Source: Zhongshania aquatica (GTDB taxonomy: Bacteria; Pseudomonadota; Gammaproteobacteria; Pseudomonadales; Spongiibacteraceae). Taken from it: a stretch of DNA of 64,000 nucleotides. A model generated the notes under the pieces. It saw only the letters and a list, made by a program, of their open reading frames with translations. It did not search any database and was not told the DNA's origin. The translations under genes were made by a program, and so were the position numbers. The first letter of the stretch is position 1. Each line of letters starts with the position of its first letter. Positions 36,983 through 45,277 of this stretch are shown here, piece after piece. The stretch covers positions 39,336 to 103,335 of the forward strand of contig NZ_JANZNQ010000015.1 in assembly GCF_027257955.1 (NCBI RefSeq). The letters run 5' to 3'.

Positions 36983-37831
36983 ATGAGTCGGGAGAGTGTA
37001 CAGACAATGAGCGCAGTAAAAGTCATAGCTGTCAGCAGTGGTAAAGGTGGCGTTGGTAAAACCAATGTCTCAGTGAATTTGGCCTGCCAGTTAGCACGAC
37101 GCGGAAACCGCGTTTTGCTGATGGACGCCGACTTGGGTCTTGCCAACGTTGATATTATGTTGGGCTTGCGGCCGAAATGGAACTTGTCCCACGTACTTGA
37201 TGGCAAGTGCTCAATGGATGACATTATCATTCCTGGCCCCGACGGTATTTCAATTATCCCCGCTGCGTCTGGTATCAAGAAAATGGCAGAGTTGGGTAAT
37301 GATCAGCACGCAGCCATTGTTCGTTCTTTGAGTGACCTGACCGGTGACTACGACGTGATGATTGTCGATACCGCCGCCGGTATCTCAGACAGCGTTATTA
37401 CCTTCAGCCGCGCCAGTCAATATGTCTTGGTGGTGGTCACCGACGAGTTAACCTCCATGGCCGATGCCTACGCCTTGATCAAGGTTATGAACCGCGACGC
37501 CGGCATTAAGCGCTTCAAAGTGCTACGCAATATGGTGAACAGCCACGATCAAGCGCGTGATGGTTTTGAGCGCCTTAATGAAGTCGCGCAGCGCTTCTTA
37601 GACGTCACTCTGGAATACGCGGGTTTTATTCCCCGCGATCCTTACTTAATTAAAGCCGATACCCGCCAAAGAGCCGTCAGCGATTTATATCCGGGTGCAG
37701 AGTCATCGCTCGCGTTTCGCCGTTTGGCGGAAACCGTCGATAAATGGGATATGCCTTCTGCGCCAAGTGGCAATATCGAGTTCTTTGTTGAACGCATGTT
37801 TAACAATGAACTAGCTGGAGCTGCGATGTGA
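36983..37831 (+). CDS. fleN: Flagellar number regulator FleN/FlhG (MinD/ParA-type ATPase)
   Basis: 282 residues from ATG 36983; ATG 37007 and TTG 36968 are alternatives. Deviant Walker A SSGKGGVGKTNVSVNLA (GKGGVGKT at 20-27), DADLGLANVDIMLGL and DTAAGISDSVI motifs mark the FlhG/FleN branch. It limits flagellar number and in Pseudomonas restrains FleQ by direct contact with the AAA+ domain. Because the FleQ here consists mainly of that AAA+ domain, FleN may be its main regulator. Its stop overlaps the GTG start of fliA. Confidence 0.95.
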   Translation: MSRESVQTMSAVKVIAVSSGKGGVGKTNVSVNLACQLARRGNRVLLMDADLGLANVDIMLGLRPKWNLSHVLDGKCSMDDIIIPGPDGISIIPAASGIKKMAELGNDQHAAIVRSLSDLTGDYDVMIVDTAAGISDSVITFSRASQYVLVVVTDELTSMADAYALIKVMNRDAGIKRFKVLRNMVNSHDQARDGFERLNEVAQRFLDVTLEYAGFIPRDPYLIKADTRQRAVSDLYPGAESSLAFRRLAETVDKWDMPSAPSGNIEFFVERMFNNELAGAAM

Positions 37832-38559
37832 ACGGGCATTCCGCTTACCTAAAAGTGCAACTGGGCAGCCGAGAAGAGTTGGTTAGCCGTCATGCACCGT
37901 TGGTTAAGCGAATTGCCTACCACCTCGTCAGTCGCCTGCCTGCAAGCGTTGAGGTAGACGACCTTATTCAGGCTGGCATGATTGGTCTGTTAGAGGCGGG
38001 CAGTAATTATCAAATGGACAAAGGCGCCAGTTTTGAAACCTTTGCCAGTATCCGTATTCGCGGCGCCATGATCGATCAGATGCGCCACAGTGGCTGGGCA
38101 CCGCGCTCAGTTACCCGCCAACTCCGTGAAATGAGTGAGGCAGTGCGCAAAGTAGAAGCGCGCATAGGGCGAGAAGCAAGCGCCAATGATATTGCAGAAG
38201 AAATGCATATTTCTTTGGATGAATATCATGATCTATTACGCGACACCAGCTCGGTGCGCCTGTTTAGCCTAGACCAAATGAGCGAAGGCGAACATGACAC
38301 CATTGATGTTGGCGGCGGCGATGATCGCTACGCGCCTCTAGAAAACGTATTAGAAGACGACTTTCAAAGCGCACTCGCCAGCCAGATCAATGGTTTGCCA
38401 GAACGCGAAAAATTAGTGATGGCGCTGTACTACGAAAATGGCCTCAACCTCAAAGAAATTGGCGAAGTAATGGACGTCAGCGAATCCCGGGTTTGCCAAA
38501 TCCACAGTCAAGCCATCGTAAGGCTTAAGGGCCGCTTGAGCGAATGGACAGCGGCGTAA
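37828..38559 (+). CDS. fliA: Flagellar sigma factor FliA (sigma28)
   Basis: 243 residues, GTG start overlapping the fleN stop by four bases. Region 2 contains HAPLVKRIAYHLVSRLPASV EVDDLIQAGMIGLLEA, region 3 SGWAPRSVTRQLREM, and region 4 ends LKEIGEVMDVSESRVCQIHS QAIVRLKGRL. It directs transcription of late genes including flgM and flagellin through the sites at 545-571 and 12724-12750, and is held back by FlgM. Confidence 0.97.
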   Translation: MNGHSAYLKVQLGSREELVSRHAPLVKRIAYHLVSRLPASVEVDDLIQAGMIGLLEAGSNYQMDKGASFETFASIRIRGAMIDQMRHSGWAPRSVTRQLREMSEAVRKVEARIGREASANDIAEEMHISLDEYHDLLRDTSSVRLFSLDQMSEGEHDTIDVGGGDDRYAPLENVLEDDFQSALASQINGLPEREKLVMALYYENGLNLKEIGEVMDVSESRVCQIHSQAIVRLKGRLSEWTAA

Positions 38560-38618
38560 GTTGCAAATATTCGCAAGCTTAATGACAAAGAATAGTAAAA
38601 ATATAGGAAGGCTTTGCA

Positions 38619-39068
38619 ATGACTAAATACGAATACTTGCAGTTTCCGATGGAATTTCTCGAATGGGCGCAAAACTTAAGCGAGGCCTCGTTACTCGGTA
38701 TTGTCTTGAGTTTGGTCGGCATAGGCTTGCTCATGTATATGGTGCGCGCTCGCCGCACTGAGGCGGTAGTTACCGAGACGACACAAACAGCGCAAACCGA
38801 TAGTCTAGTCGCTGCTCTGGAAAGCAAAATAGAAGCCCAAAATTCCGCAATTTCAATGCTGGGCGACCGCGTCTTAGCGCTGGAAGAATATTTAGAAATG
38901 CTTGGTGAGCGCCAGCAACGCAGTGACGCCGACAAAAAAGATTCGCGCTTCTATGAGCAGGTCAGCGTGATGGCAGGGCAGGGAATGGCCGCGCCGGAAC
39001 TAGCCCAGCGCTGCGGTATCTCCGCCAGCGAGGCAGATTTAATTACTGCGCTTTCTAAGGCCCATTGA
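38619..39068 (+). CDS. DUF2802 family membrane-anchored protein
   Basis: 149 residues. One membrane helix (LLGIVLSLVGIGLLMYMV, about residues 24-42), a coiled coil (LVAALESKIEAQNSAISMLG), then the DUF2802 helix-turn-helix-like end (AQRCGISASEADLITAL). In many polar-flagellate gammaproteobacteria a DUF2802 gene closes the fliA-chemotaxis cluster. Here it follows fliA directly, with the che, mot and par-like genes absent. Function unknown. Confidence 0.78.
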   Translation: MTKYEYLQFPMEFLEWAQNLSEASLLGIVLSLVGIGLLMYMVRARRTEAVVTETTQTAQTDSLVAALESKIEAQNSAISMLGDRVLALEEYLEMLGERQQRSDADKKDSRFYEQVSVMAGQGMAAPELAQRCGISASEADLITALSKAH

Positions 39069-39124
39069 GGAGAACAATTCTGCCTGGGCTAGCGCCACTG
39101 ATCGCTTCTGGCACGCAAGTTAGA

Positions 39125-39625
39125 CTATAAATAGTCTTGGAGAATCTTAAGGCTTGCAGCGTGATCGCTGGCCGCCTTGCTTCGAATATCTTTTCCAAGA
39201 AAATCGGCCAGCTTGCTGCCAACTAAGGGAATTTTACATTCCACAGTCCACTGCATAACATTGACGGCGCCGCGTTCGTGAGTCTTTAAAGTCATTACGC
39301 TGTGGATGTTTACTTTTTCCAGTCCCTGTAGCTTAATTTCGAGTTCGCCTTTCCGGGTTTTCGTATTCCAACGGTCGATCTGACGAACGCTAATCTTTTC
39401 ACCGCCGGGCAGAAATTTCTTGATGAAACCTGGCAGTGGCAGGGAGGGTTCCATGACAAAACTGCAGTCGACAAAGTACTGTTCTGGATCGTCACTACTG
39501 TCCACGACCTTGATATCTTCAAGGCCTAGTTCTTCATACTTACGTGGGCAGAATGCGGTGTCGAAATACATGCGCTCGACGACTTCAAGGGGGACGTCAA
39601 AAATGTGTTCTTCTACGAAATTCAT
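39125..39625 (-). CDS. DUF2505 family protein
   Basis: 166 residues. The fold signature of the START-like DUF2505 family is visible: an N-terminal HIFDVPLEVVERMYFDTAF, LPLPGFIKKFLPGGEKISVR QI and a C-terminal PLVGSKLADFLGKDIRSKAA SDHAASLKIL. No membrane segment. Function unknown; the fold suggests binding of a hydrophobic ligand. It is convergent with the flagellar cluster and divergent from the SMR gene. Confidence 0.8.
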   Translation of the reverse strand: MNFVEEHIFDVPLEVVERMYFDTAFCPRKYEELGLEDIKVVDSSDDPEQYFVDCSFVMEPSLPLPGFIKKFLPGGEKISVRQIDRWNTKTRKGELEIKLQGLEKVNIHSVMTLKTHERGAVNVMQWTVECKIPLVGSKLADFLGKDIRSKAASDHAASLKILQDYL

Positions 39626-39819
39626 GGTGTATTCTTCTAGTTATAAGTTGTTGGTAAAACAGTTACCGTGTTGCAGTTTCATATAATTGAGTTGTTGTGG
39701 CAATACCCGCGGCAGGCATTCTCAAAGTGCACCCCGACTCAGGTTTTACCTGTGCTTTCTCTTTAAGCCTAACTAGTAAAACGCAAATCCTTACCTCGCT
39801 AACTTCTTTAGGAGTGTTT

Positions 39820-40155
39820 ATGAGTTCGTATCTGTATTTAGCTGTAGCAATCGTTTCTGAGGTGATTGCTACGAGTGCATTAAAGGCCTCAGATGGGTTT
39901 TCAAAATTTATCCCCAGCGTCGTTGTTGTTATTGGTTATGGTATTGCCTTTTATTGTTTATCAGTGGTGCTGAGAACCATGCCGGTTGGTATTGCCTATG
40001 CCATTTGGTCTGGTTTGGGTGTTGTACTGATCGCCCTGGTTGGTCTGCTTTTCTACCAGCAGAAGCTTGATGGTCCAGCTCTACTGGGAATCTGTTTAAT
40101 TATTAGCGGCGTTGTCGTTATTAATGTTTTTTCAAATAGCGTTAGTCACCAATAG
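39820..40155 (+). CDS. Small multidrug resistance (SMR) efflux protein, EmrE/Qac type
   Basis: 111 residues from ATG 39820 with GGAG before it; the frame is open 41 codons upstream but that part is not SMR-like. Four membrane helices, the essential Glu14 in VAIVSEVIATSALKAS, and the VGIAYAIWSGLGVVLIALVG block identify an EmrE/Qac-branch member. It exports hydrophobic cations using the proton gradient. The next gene is 250 bases away behind a riboswitch, so it is an independent unit. Confidence 0.92.
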   Translation: MSSYLYLAVAIVSEVIATSALKASDGFSKFIPSVVVVIGYGIAFYCLSVVLRTMPVGIAYAIWSGLGVVLIALVGLLFYQQKLDGPALLGICLIISGVVVINVFSNSVSHQ

Positions 40156-40244
40156 CAGCTTTGTATGCTGTCATGGCGGAATGCTTAAAATACATATGCC
40201 TTAATTCCCGCTAGAATCGAAACCTGATACAATCTGCCTCGAAA

Positions 40245-40343
40245 ACCTAAGGGGTGGCTACGGCCTGAGATGCGGAGGACTTGATTAAGTCTGTACTGCA
40301 AACCCTTGAACCTGATCCGGTTAATACCGGCGTAGGAATAGGT
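40245..40343 (+). ncRNA. TPP riboswitch (THI element)
   Basis: All conserved THI-box elements are present in order: GGGGTG, CTGAGA (40265-40270), ACCCTTGAACCTGATCCGG (from 40302) and TAATACCGGCGTAGGAA (40322-40338). ACCTA (40245-40249) and TAGGT (40339-40343) close P1. It binds thiamine pyrophosphate and lies 65 bases upstream of the TonB receptor gene. Confidence 0.97.
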
Positions 40344-40376
40344 GTTAGTCCAAGAATCCTCTTCTAGCGCGTGCCG

Positions 40377-40407
40377 GGTCTCTTAGTTTGTAATATATGA
40401 GAGAGCC
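40377..40407 (+). promoter_or_regulatory. Candidate RBS-sequestering stem (riboswitch expression platform)
   Basis: GGTCTCT (40377-40383) can pair with AGAGAGCC (40400-40407), which is the only Shine-Dalgarno-like sequence before the ATG at 40408. No T-tract terminator is seen, so TPP control is probably translational. Confidence 0.5.
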
Positions 40408-42555
40408 ATGAATCCAGTATTTTCGAAAAAATCCCTAGCTTATTCTATTAGTCTTGCCAGCTTGCTTGCTGCGGGTAGTGCCCATGCCGACAGCAGTAAA
40501 GATGTGAGAAAGGTAGAGGAAGTGATTGTCACCAGCCAGTTTCGTGACACCAGCTTGCTTGATCTTGCCAGCGCTGTAACCGTCTTTGACGAGACGACCA
40601 TTGCTGCGCGTGGCGCTAATAATATCGTGGAGCTACTCAACCTAGCCCCCAATGTGAATTTCTCCTCGGGTGCTTCCCGTGGTCGCTTTTTTCAAATTCG
40701 CGGTATTGGCGAGCGCAGCCAGTTTATCGATCCGGTCAGCCCATCAGTCGGTCTGATTATTGATGGAATCGATTTTAGTGGATTGGGGCTGGCGGCGAGT
40801 ACGTTGGATATTGCCCAGGTCGAGGTATTGCGAGGCCCACAGGGCACCGAATATGGCGCCAATGCCCTCGCGGGCTTGATCGGTATGAGCAGCCATGCGC
40901 CTACGGCAGAGCCTATGCTCAAGGTGATGGCGGAAGTGGCCGAATATGGTGGTAAGACCGTGGGTGTGGTTGTAAGTGGCCCGCTGAGTGAGCGTCTTGG
41001 CTACCGCCTCGCTGTGCAAAATCAGCAGTCCGACGGTTATGTCGAGAACACTTTTTTAGGTCGCGACGACACGAATAATATCGACGAGTCAGTTGTTCGC
41101 GGCAAACTTAGCTTTGCCGCTAGCGACGATCTGCAAATAGACTTCACCATGCTCTATCTTAATGTAGACAATGGCTATGACGCGTTCTCGTTAAACAATA
41201 ATCGTAAAACTCAGTCTGACCAGCCCGGTACTGATTCGCAGGAGACGGTGGCAGGGTCGATCATTAGCCGCTGGTCGGGTAGCCAGTTGTTTAGTCTGGA
41301 AACCGTGCTAAGTATAGCGAACTCTAATACTGAATATGGCTATGATGAGGACTGGAGCTTTGTGGGGTTTCATCCCGATGAATACAGTTCAGTGGATAAT
41401 TACCGACGAGATAAAGACAATATCAGTGCCGATGTTCGTTTTCTGTCAACGGATGCATCCGTGTTATTTAATGGCCGGAGTAGTTGGGTATTCGGCGCAT
41501 ATCTTCGCCAAGAAGATGAAGATTTAACACGCAATGCGAGCTTCAATAGCACATTTGAAACCGACAATGCTGCAATCTACGGCCAGTTGAAAACCCAGCT
41601 TAGCGACAAAGTGGATTTCGTTTCTGGTCTTCGTTTTGAGAAGCGCAATGCCGACTACAGCGATTCGCTGCAGGTGAATTTACCGAATGATGAGAATCTG
41701 TGGGGCGGCAATCTAACCTTGGAATACCGCTATGCGGATAACAAACTAGTGTACGCGACGATTTCCCGAGGTTACAAAGCCGGCGGGGTGAACGGCCGTA
41801 TTATTTCTGCGTCTGCGAGTAACTCAGATATTACTCCCGATATGTTTGAGTTCGACACTGAGAGCATGATTAATTACGAAATCGGCTTAAAGGGGGCTTG
41901 GTTAGAAAGCCGTCTACAAGCGCAGGTGGCGGTGTTCTATCAAGACCGCAGCGATGTGCAGGCCAAGCAATCTATTTTCGATTCGAATAATTTCTCCTTT
42001 GATGATTTTCTTGCCAATGCGGCTGGCGGCGACACCAGCGGCTTGGAGGTGGAATTAAATTATCTCCCGATTGACGCGCTGCGGTTCTTTGCCTCCGGTG
42101 GATTATTAAGTGCGGAGTTTGATGGCTTTGTTAGCCAATCCCACGTTGACGCTAAAGACGATATAAATGGCGTGGCCTTGCCGCCCGTGAATTTGGATGG
42201 TCGAGAAGTAGCCCACGCGCCGAAGTATCAATTCTTTGTGGGCGGTGAATTGTCGCTGACGACTAATTTGGTGTTGCGTTTGGAGGTGGAGGGCAAGGAT
42301 GAATTTTATTTCTCGAACAGCCACAACGAGAAATCCACCGCCTATGAGTTAGTCAATGCGCGTTTGACTTATTTCGGCAGCAACTGGGAAGTGTCTTTGT
42401 GGGGGCGTAATTTAGACGATAAAGACTACGAGACTCGCGGTTTCTATTTCAGTAATGCCTTTGGTAATAACCCCGCCAATGGCTATGCACCAGAGGCTTA
42501 CTACCAGTTTGGCGAACCGCGCGTTGCGGGTATTTCGGCCAGCTATACATTCTAG
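40408..42555 (+). CDS. TonB-dependent outer membrane receptor, probably for thiamine
   Basis: 715 residues. A signal peptide (cleavage near AGSAHA), a TonB-box-like VEEVIVTS, a plug domain (VVELLNLAPNVNF-like, FFQIRGIGERSQF, VEVLRGPQGTEYGANALAGL) and a 22-strand barrel ending in the terminal Phe motif GISASYTF. Substrate cannot be read from the barrel, but the TPP riboswitch ahead and three thiamine-related genes behind make thiamine or a thiamine precursor likely. It imports its substrate across the outer membrane at the expense of TonB-ExbBD energy. Confidence 0.9.
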   Translation: MNPVFSKKSLAYSISLASLLAAGSAHADSSKDVRKVEEVIVTSQFRDTSLLDLASAVTVFDETTIAARGANNIVELLNLAPNVNFSSGASRGRFFQIRGIGERSQFIDPVSPSVGLIIDGIDFSGLGLAASTLDIAQVEVLRGPQGTEYGANALAGLIGMSSHAPTAEPMLKVMAEVAEYGGKTVGVVVSGPLSERLGYRLAVQNQQSDGYVENTFLGRDDTNNIDESVVRGKLSFAASDDLQIDFTMLYLNVDNGYDAFSLNNNRKTQSDQPGTDSQETVAGSIISRWSGSQLFSLETVLSIANSNTEYGYDEDWSFVGFHPDEYSSVDNYRRDKDNISADVRFLSTDASVLFNGRSSWVFGAYLRQEDEDLTRNASFNSTFETDNAAIYGQLKTQLSDKVDFVSGLRFEKRNADYSDSLQVNLPNDENLWGGNLTLEYRYADNKLVYATISRGYKAGGVNGRIISASASNSDITPDMFEFDTESMINYEIGLKGAWLESRLQAQVAVFYQDRSDVQAKQSIFDSNNFSFDDFLANAAGGDTSGLEVELNYLPIDALRFFASGGLLSAEFDGFVSQSHVDAKDDINGVALPPVNLDGREVAHAPKYQFFVGGELSLTTNLVLRLEVEGKDEFYFSNSHNEKSTAYELVNARLTYFGSNWEVSLWGRNLDDKDYETRGFYFSNAFGNNPANGYAPEAYYQFGEPRVAGISASYTF

Positions 42556-42620
42556 TGATGGGGGCGGCCGGTGGTCGTCCTTAATTAAAATGCAAAGACA
42601 AGGTTTAGGAATCAGTGCTA

Positions 42621-42887
42621 ATGAAACTCTCTGTTGAAATCAGTATGTACCCTTTGAAAGACGAGTTTATACCCGCCATTCAACATTTTATCGATAGACT
42701 GAATACTCACCCTGAACTGCAGGTACGAACCAATACCATGAGCACGCAAGTCTTTGGTGATTATGAGCTGGTGATGGACGTGCTAAAGAAAGAGATGAGA
42801 TTGTCTTACGAGCAATTCGGGCGCGCGATTTTTGTCTGCAAGTTTATTGATGGTGACTTAAGTCCTGTGACTACCAATGGTGAGTGA
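42621..42887 (+). CDS. Thiamine-binding protein, YkoF/MTH1187-like family
   Basis: 88 residues from ATG 42621 (AGGA at 42607-42610). KLSVEISMYPLKDEFIPAIQ, the V-x-TNTMSTQVFGDYE segment and a C-terminal amphipathic helix match the small ferredoxin-like thiamine-binding family (Thiamine_BP). Members bind thiamine, HMP or related pyrimidines. No signal peptide, so cytoplasmic. It overlaps the downstream transporter gene by 11 bases. Confidence 0.82.
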   Translation: MKLSVEISMYPLKDEFIPAIQHFIDRLNTHPELQVRTNTMSTQVFGDYELVMDVLKKEMRLSYEQFGRAIFVCKFIDGDLSPVTTNGE

Positions 42888-43503
42888 GCGGGTACTTAGC
42901 GCAATAGGCGAAGCCATCGCGGCCATGTCTATGTGGGAATTGGGCGCAGTGGTGCTCGCCTTGGCGTATTTAATACTGGCGATGAGGGAGAATAGCCTGT
43001 GCTGGTATGCGGCGTTTGTGAGCACGGCAATTTACCTTTTTCTATTCTGGGATGTGAGTTTGTTGATGGAGTCTGCATTGCAGATTTTCTACCTGGCAAT
43101 GGCGGTTTACGGCTGGTGGGCATGGCGTAATCGGGGTGATGTGCAAGCTGAACTCCATATTCACTGCTGGAAGCTGCGAACTCATCTTTTGGTGATTGCG
43201 GCTGTTGGTGTATTAACCTTAGTCTTTGGTTATGTGCTGCACACCTCCACCCATGCCGAACTGCCGTATCTTGATTCCTTCACTACTTGGGGCGCGGTGG
43301 TCACAACGTATATGGTGGCACGCAAGGTTTTGGAGAATTGGATTTACTGGATTGTGATAGATAGTACCTCGGTTTATTTGTATATAGATCGTGGCCTTTA
43401 CCTTACCGCATTGTTGTTTATATTTTATGTTGTTTTGGTTGTTATCGGCTTCTTTCAATGGCGGACGATTTATCAGCGCGAGCAGGCTGCGGTAAGTGAG
43501 TGA
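42877..43503 (+). CDS. pnuT: PnuC-family transporter, probably thiamine (PnuT-like)
   Basis: 208 residues with about seven membrane helices. Family features are AVYGWWAWRN after helix 3 and the conserved NWIYWIVIDSTSVYLYIDRG LYLTALL block near the end. PnuC members bring in nicotinamide riboside (PnuC), thiamine (PnuT) or riboflavin (PnuX) by facilitated diffusion, with trapping by phosphorylation. The TPP riboswitch and the kinase immediately downstream support thiamine as substrate. Overlaps neighbours on both sides. Confidence 0.88.
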   Translation: MVSERVLSAIGEAIAAMSMWELGAVVLALAYLILAMRENSLCWYAAFVSTAIYLFLFWDVSLLMESALQIFYLAMAVYGWWAWRNRGDVQAELHIHCWKLRTHLLVIAAVGVLTLVFGYVLHTSTHAELPYLDSFTTWGAVVTTYMVARKVLENWIYWIVIDSTSVYLYIDRGLYLTALLFIFYVVLVVIGFFQWRTIYQREQAAVSE

Positions 43504-44369
43504 TGACGACGCCAATGACAGACATCATTCCCGCCGATTGGTCGCTATGGAGCATGTCCAAACCCGAAGTAATTAGGCCTTTGCTTGGCGGCCTAACCAA
43601 TAAAAGCTATTTAATATCGGCCGGCGGATCAACGTTAGTACTGCGACAAAACTCGGCCATTAGCGCGGCATTAAATTTAAATCGCCAGACCGAGGCGCAG
43701 GTCCTTACTCTGGCCGATAGCGAAGGGCTTTGTGCGCCGCTCATCCACTACGATTCAGATTATCAGTATATGGTGAGTCGCTATGTAACGGGACGGCACT
43801 GGCGTGCGGACGATCACGGACTGTCTACACTCGCTAAATTACTAGCAAGGGTTCATCAACTTCCGGCCGTCGATAGCTATTTAGATATAGAGCACAAGGC
43901 TAGGAGTTATTGGCGCGCTATTGATGAGGATGCAGTATTTTCCTCAGACTTAAGCGCGTTGACTGAGCGCGTTGCCGAGCATATTGCGGGCGCCAAGTCC
44001 TTTGCTGGCATCCCCTGCGTTTGTCACAATGACCTTCTGCTAGAGAATTTAATCGCCACAGATGAGGGGCGCTTATATGCCATCGATTGGGAGTACGCGG
44101 CGATGGGCGATTCCTTTTATGATCTTGCGGTGATCGTAGAGGGCCATGCTCTTAACGAGCAGCAACAGCAATTGCTGTTAGCCGAGTATTTGGTACGACC
44201 AGTTAATACTGCCGATTGGCGGCGCTTAACACATTGGCGGGTAATTTACGGCTACTTAACGGTCTTGTGGTACGCGGTTCAGTGGTCTAGCGGCATAATG
44301 AAAACAGCTGACACGAGCCGAGATATTGCTGAGCAAATTCGGGTTTTGAATACGAGATTCACTTCATAG
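43503..44369 (+). CDS. thiK: Thiamine kinase-like phosphotransferase
   Basis: 288 residues from ATG 43503, overlapping the pnuT stop by one base (TGATG). APH/choline-kinase fold: N-terminal GGLTNKSYLISAGGSTLVLR, catalytic loop HNDLLLEN (H175, D177, N182) and metal-binding IDWEYAAMGDSFYDLAV (D195). Within this operon it most likely phosphorylates thiamine to thiamine monophosphate, trapping it after PnuT uptake; ThiL would be needed to reach TPP. Choline or ethanolamine kinase activity cannot be excluded from motifs alone. Confidence 0.85.
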   Translation: MTTPMTDIIPADWSLWSMSKPEVIRPLLGGLTNKSYLISAGGSTLVLRQNSAISAALNLNRQTEAQVLTLADSEGLCAPLIHYDSDYQYMVSRYVTGRHWRADDHGLSTLAKLLARVHQLPAVDSYLDIEHKARSYWRAIDEDAVFSSDLSALTERVAEHIAGAKSFAGIPCVCHNDLLLENLIATDEGRLYAIDWEYAAMGDSFYDLAVIVEGHALNEQQQQLLLAEYLVRPVNTADWRRLTHWRVIYGYLTVLWYAVQWSSGIMKTADTSRDIAEQIRVLNTRFTS

Positions 44370-44399
44370 CAGAATGCTTTCCAAGGATTTGACAGTTCG

Positions 44400-45167
44400 A
44401 TGAAAAATATTTTAGGTGCGTTGCTGGCGATATTGATTTCAACTAATTCTGTGGTTGCGAGTGATGATCTCCCAGAATTAAAAATACAGCAGCTTAACGA
44501 CAGTGTTTACCTTCATACCTCCTTTCAGGTCATCGACGGATTTGGTTTGGTTGACTCTAACGGGCTTGTCGTTCTTGTCGGGAAAGACGCCTACATTGTC
44601 GATACACCCTGGTCTGCAGAAGACACAGAGAAGTTATTAGATTGGATTGCCGCGCGCGGTTTTACAGCGAAAGGTAGTGTTTCAACCCACTTTCATGCAG
44701 ACCGCACGGCGGGTATTGAATTTTTAAATTTGAAATCTATTCCGACCTATGCCTCAGCGTTAACCAATCAAATTCTTAAAGCATCTGCTAAACCACAGGC
44801 CGCGAACGAATTCGATAGCGACGACTATTGGTTGGTGGAGGACCAAATCGACATTTTCTTCCCCGGAGGAGGGCATTCCCGGGACAATGTCGTGGTTTGG
44901 CTGCCACATCAGCAGATTCTCTTTGGTGGTTGTTTAATTCGCCCGCAAGAGACCGAGAGTCTTGGTAATACCAGTGATGCGGTTATTAGCGAATGGTCAA
45001 CATCCGTCGCGAACGTTCAGGCTAAGTTTGGCCGCGCTAAAATAGTGGTTCCTGGGCACGGTAAAATTGGCGACGTGTCTTTGCTAGAACACACCCGAAA
45101 ATTAACCGCTTCTGCGGTCTCTTCCGACAGATCAAGTCAGTTGAATTCTAAAACGTCCGAGGACTGA
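44400..45167 (+). CDS. Subclass B1 metallo-beta-lactamase
   Basis: 255 residues with a signal peptide (MKNILGALLAILISTNSVVA), so periplasmic. All B1 zinc ligands are present: site 1 H97, H99 (STHFHADRTAGIEFLN) and H159 (PGGGHSRDNVVVWLP); site 2 D101, C178 (ILFGGCLI) and H220 (VVPGHGKIGD). Length, spacing and neighbouring residues resemble the IMP/SIM/DIM group, such as LGNTSDAVISEW and LLEHTRKL. The family hydrolyses beta-lactams including carbapenems; activity here is inferred. It starts 30 bases after the thiK-like gene on the same strand with no terminator between, so it may share the TPP-regulated transcript. A stem overlaps its stop codon. No mobile element flanks it. Confidence 0.92.
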   Translation: MKNILGALLAILISTNSVVASDDLPELKIQQLNDSVYLHTSFQVIDGFGLVDSNGLVVLVGKDAYIVDTPWSAEDTEKLLDWIAARGFTAKGSVSTHFHADRTAGIEFLNLKSIPTYASALTNQILKASAKPQAANEFDSDDYWLVEDQIDIFFPGGGHSRDNVVVWLPHQQILFGGCLIRPQETESLGNTSDAVISEWSTSVANVQAKFGRAKIVVPGHGKIGDVSLLEHTRKLTASAVSSDRSSQLNSKTSED

Positions 45168-45175
45168 CGTTTTAG
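45148..45175 (+). terminator. Stem-loop overlapping the beta-lactamase stop codon
   Basis: CTAAAACGTC (45148-45157) pairs perfectly with GACGTTTTAG (45166-45175) over an 8-base loop. The downstream T tract is short, so termination is plausible rather than certain. Confidence 0.45.
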
Positions 45176-45277
45176 CCTCTCGCTAAATAAACAAAAATAT
45201 TTAACATTTCACCCTGACAATCCCTTCTTCGATGCGTTTATAGCTATGACAGCAGCAATACACATCGGAGAACTACC

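Noticed and set aside
40744..41019. Minus-strand open frames inside the TonB receptor and other long genes
   Set aside because: They are antisense to strongly conserved coding sequence and lack ribosome binding sites or family similarity.
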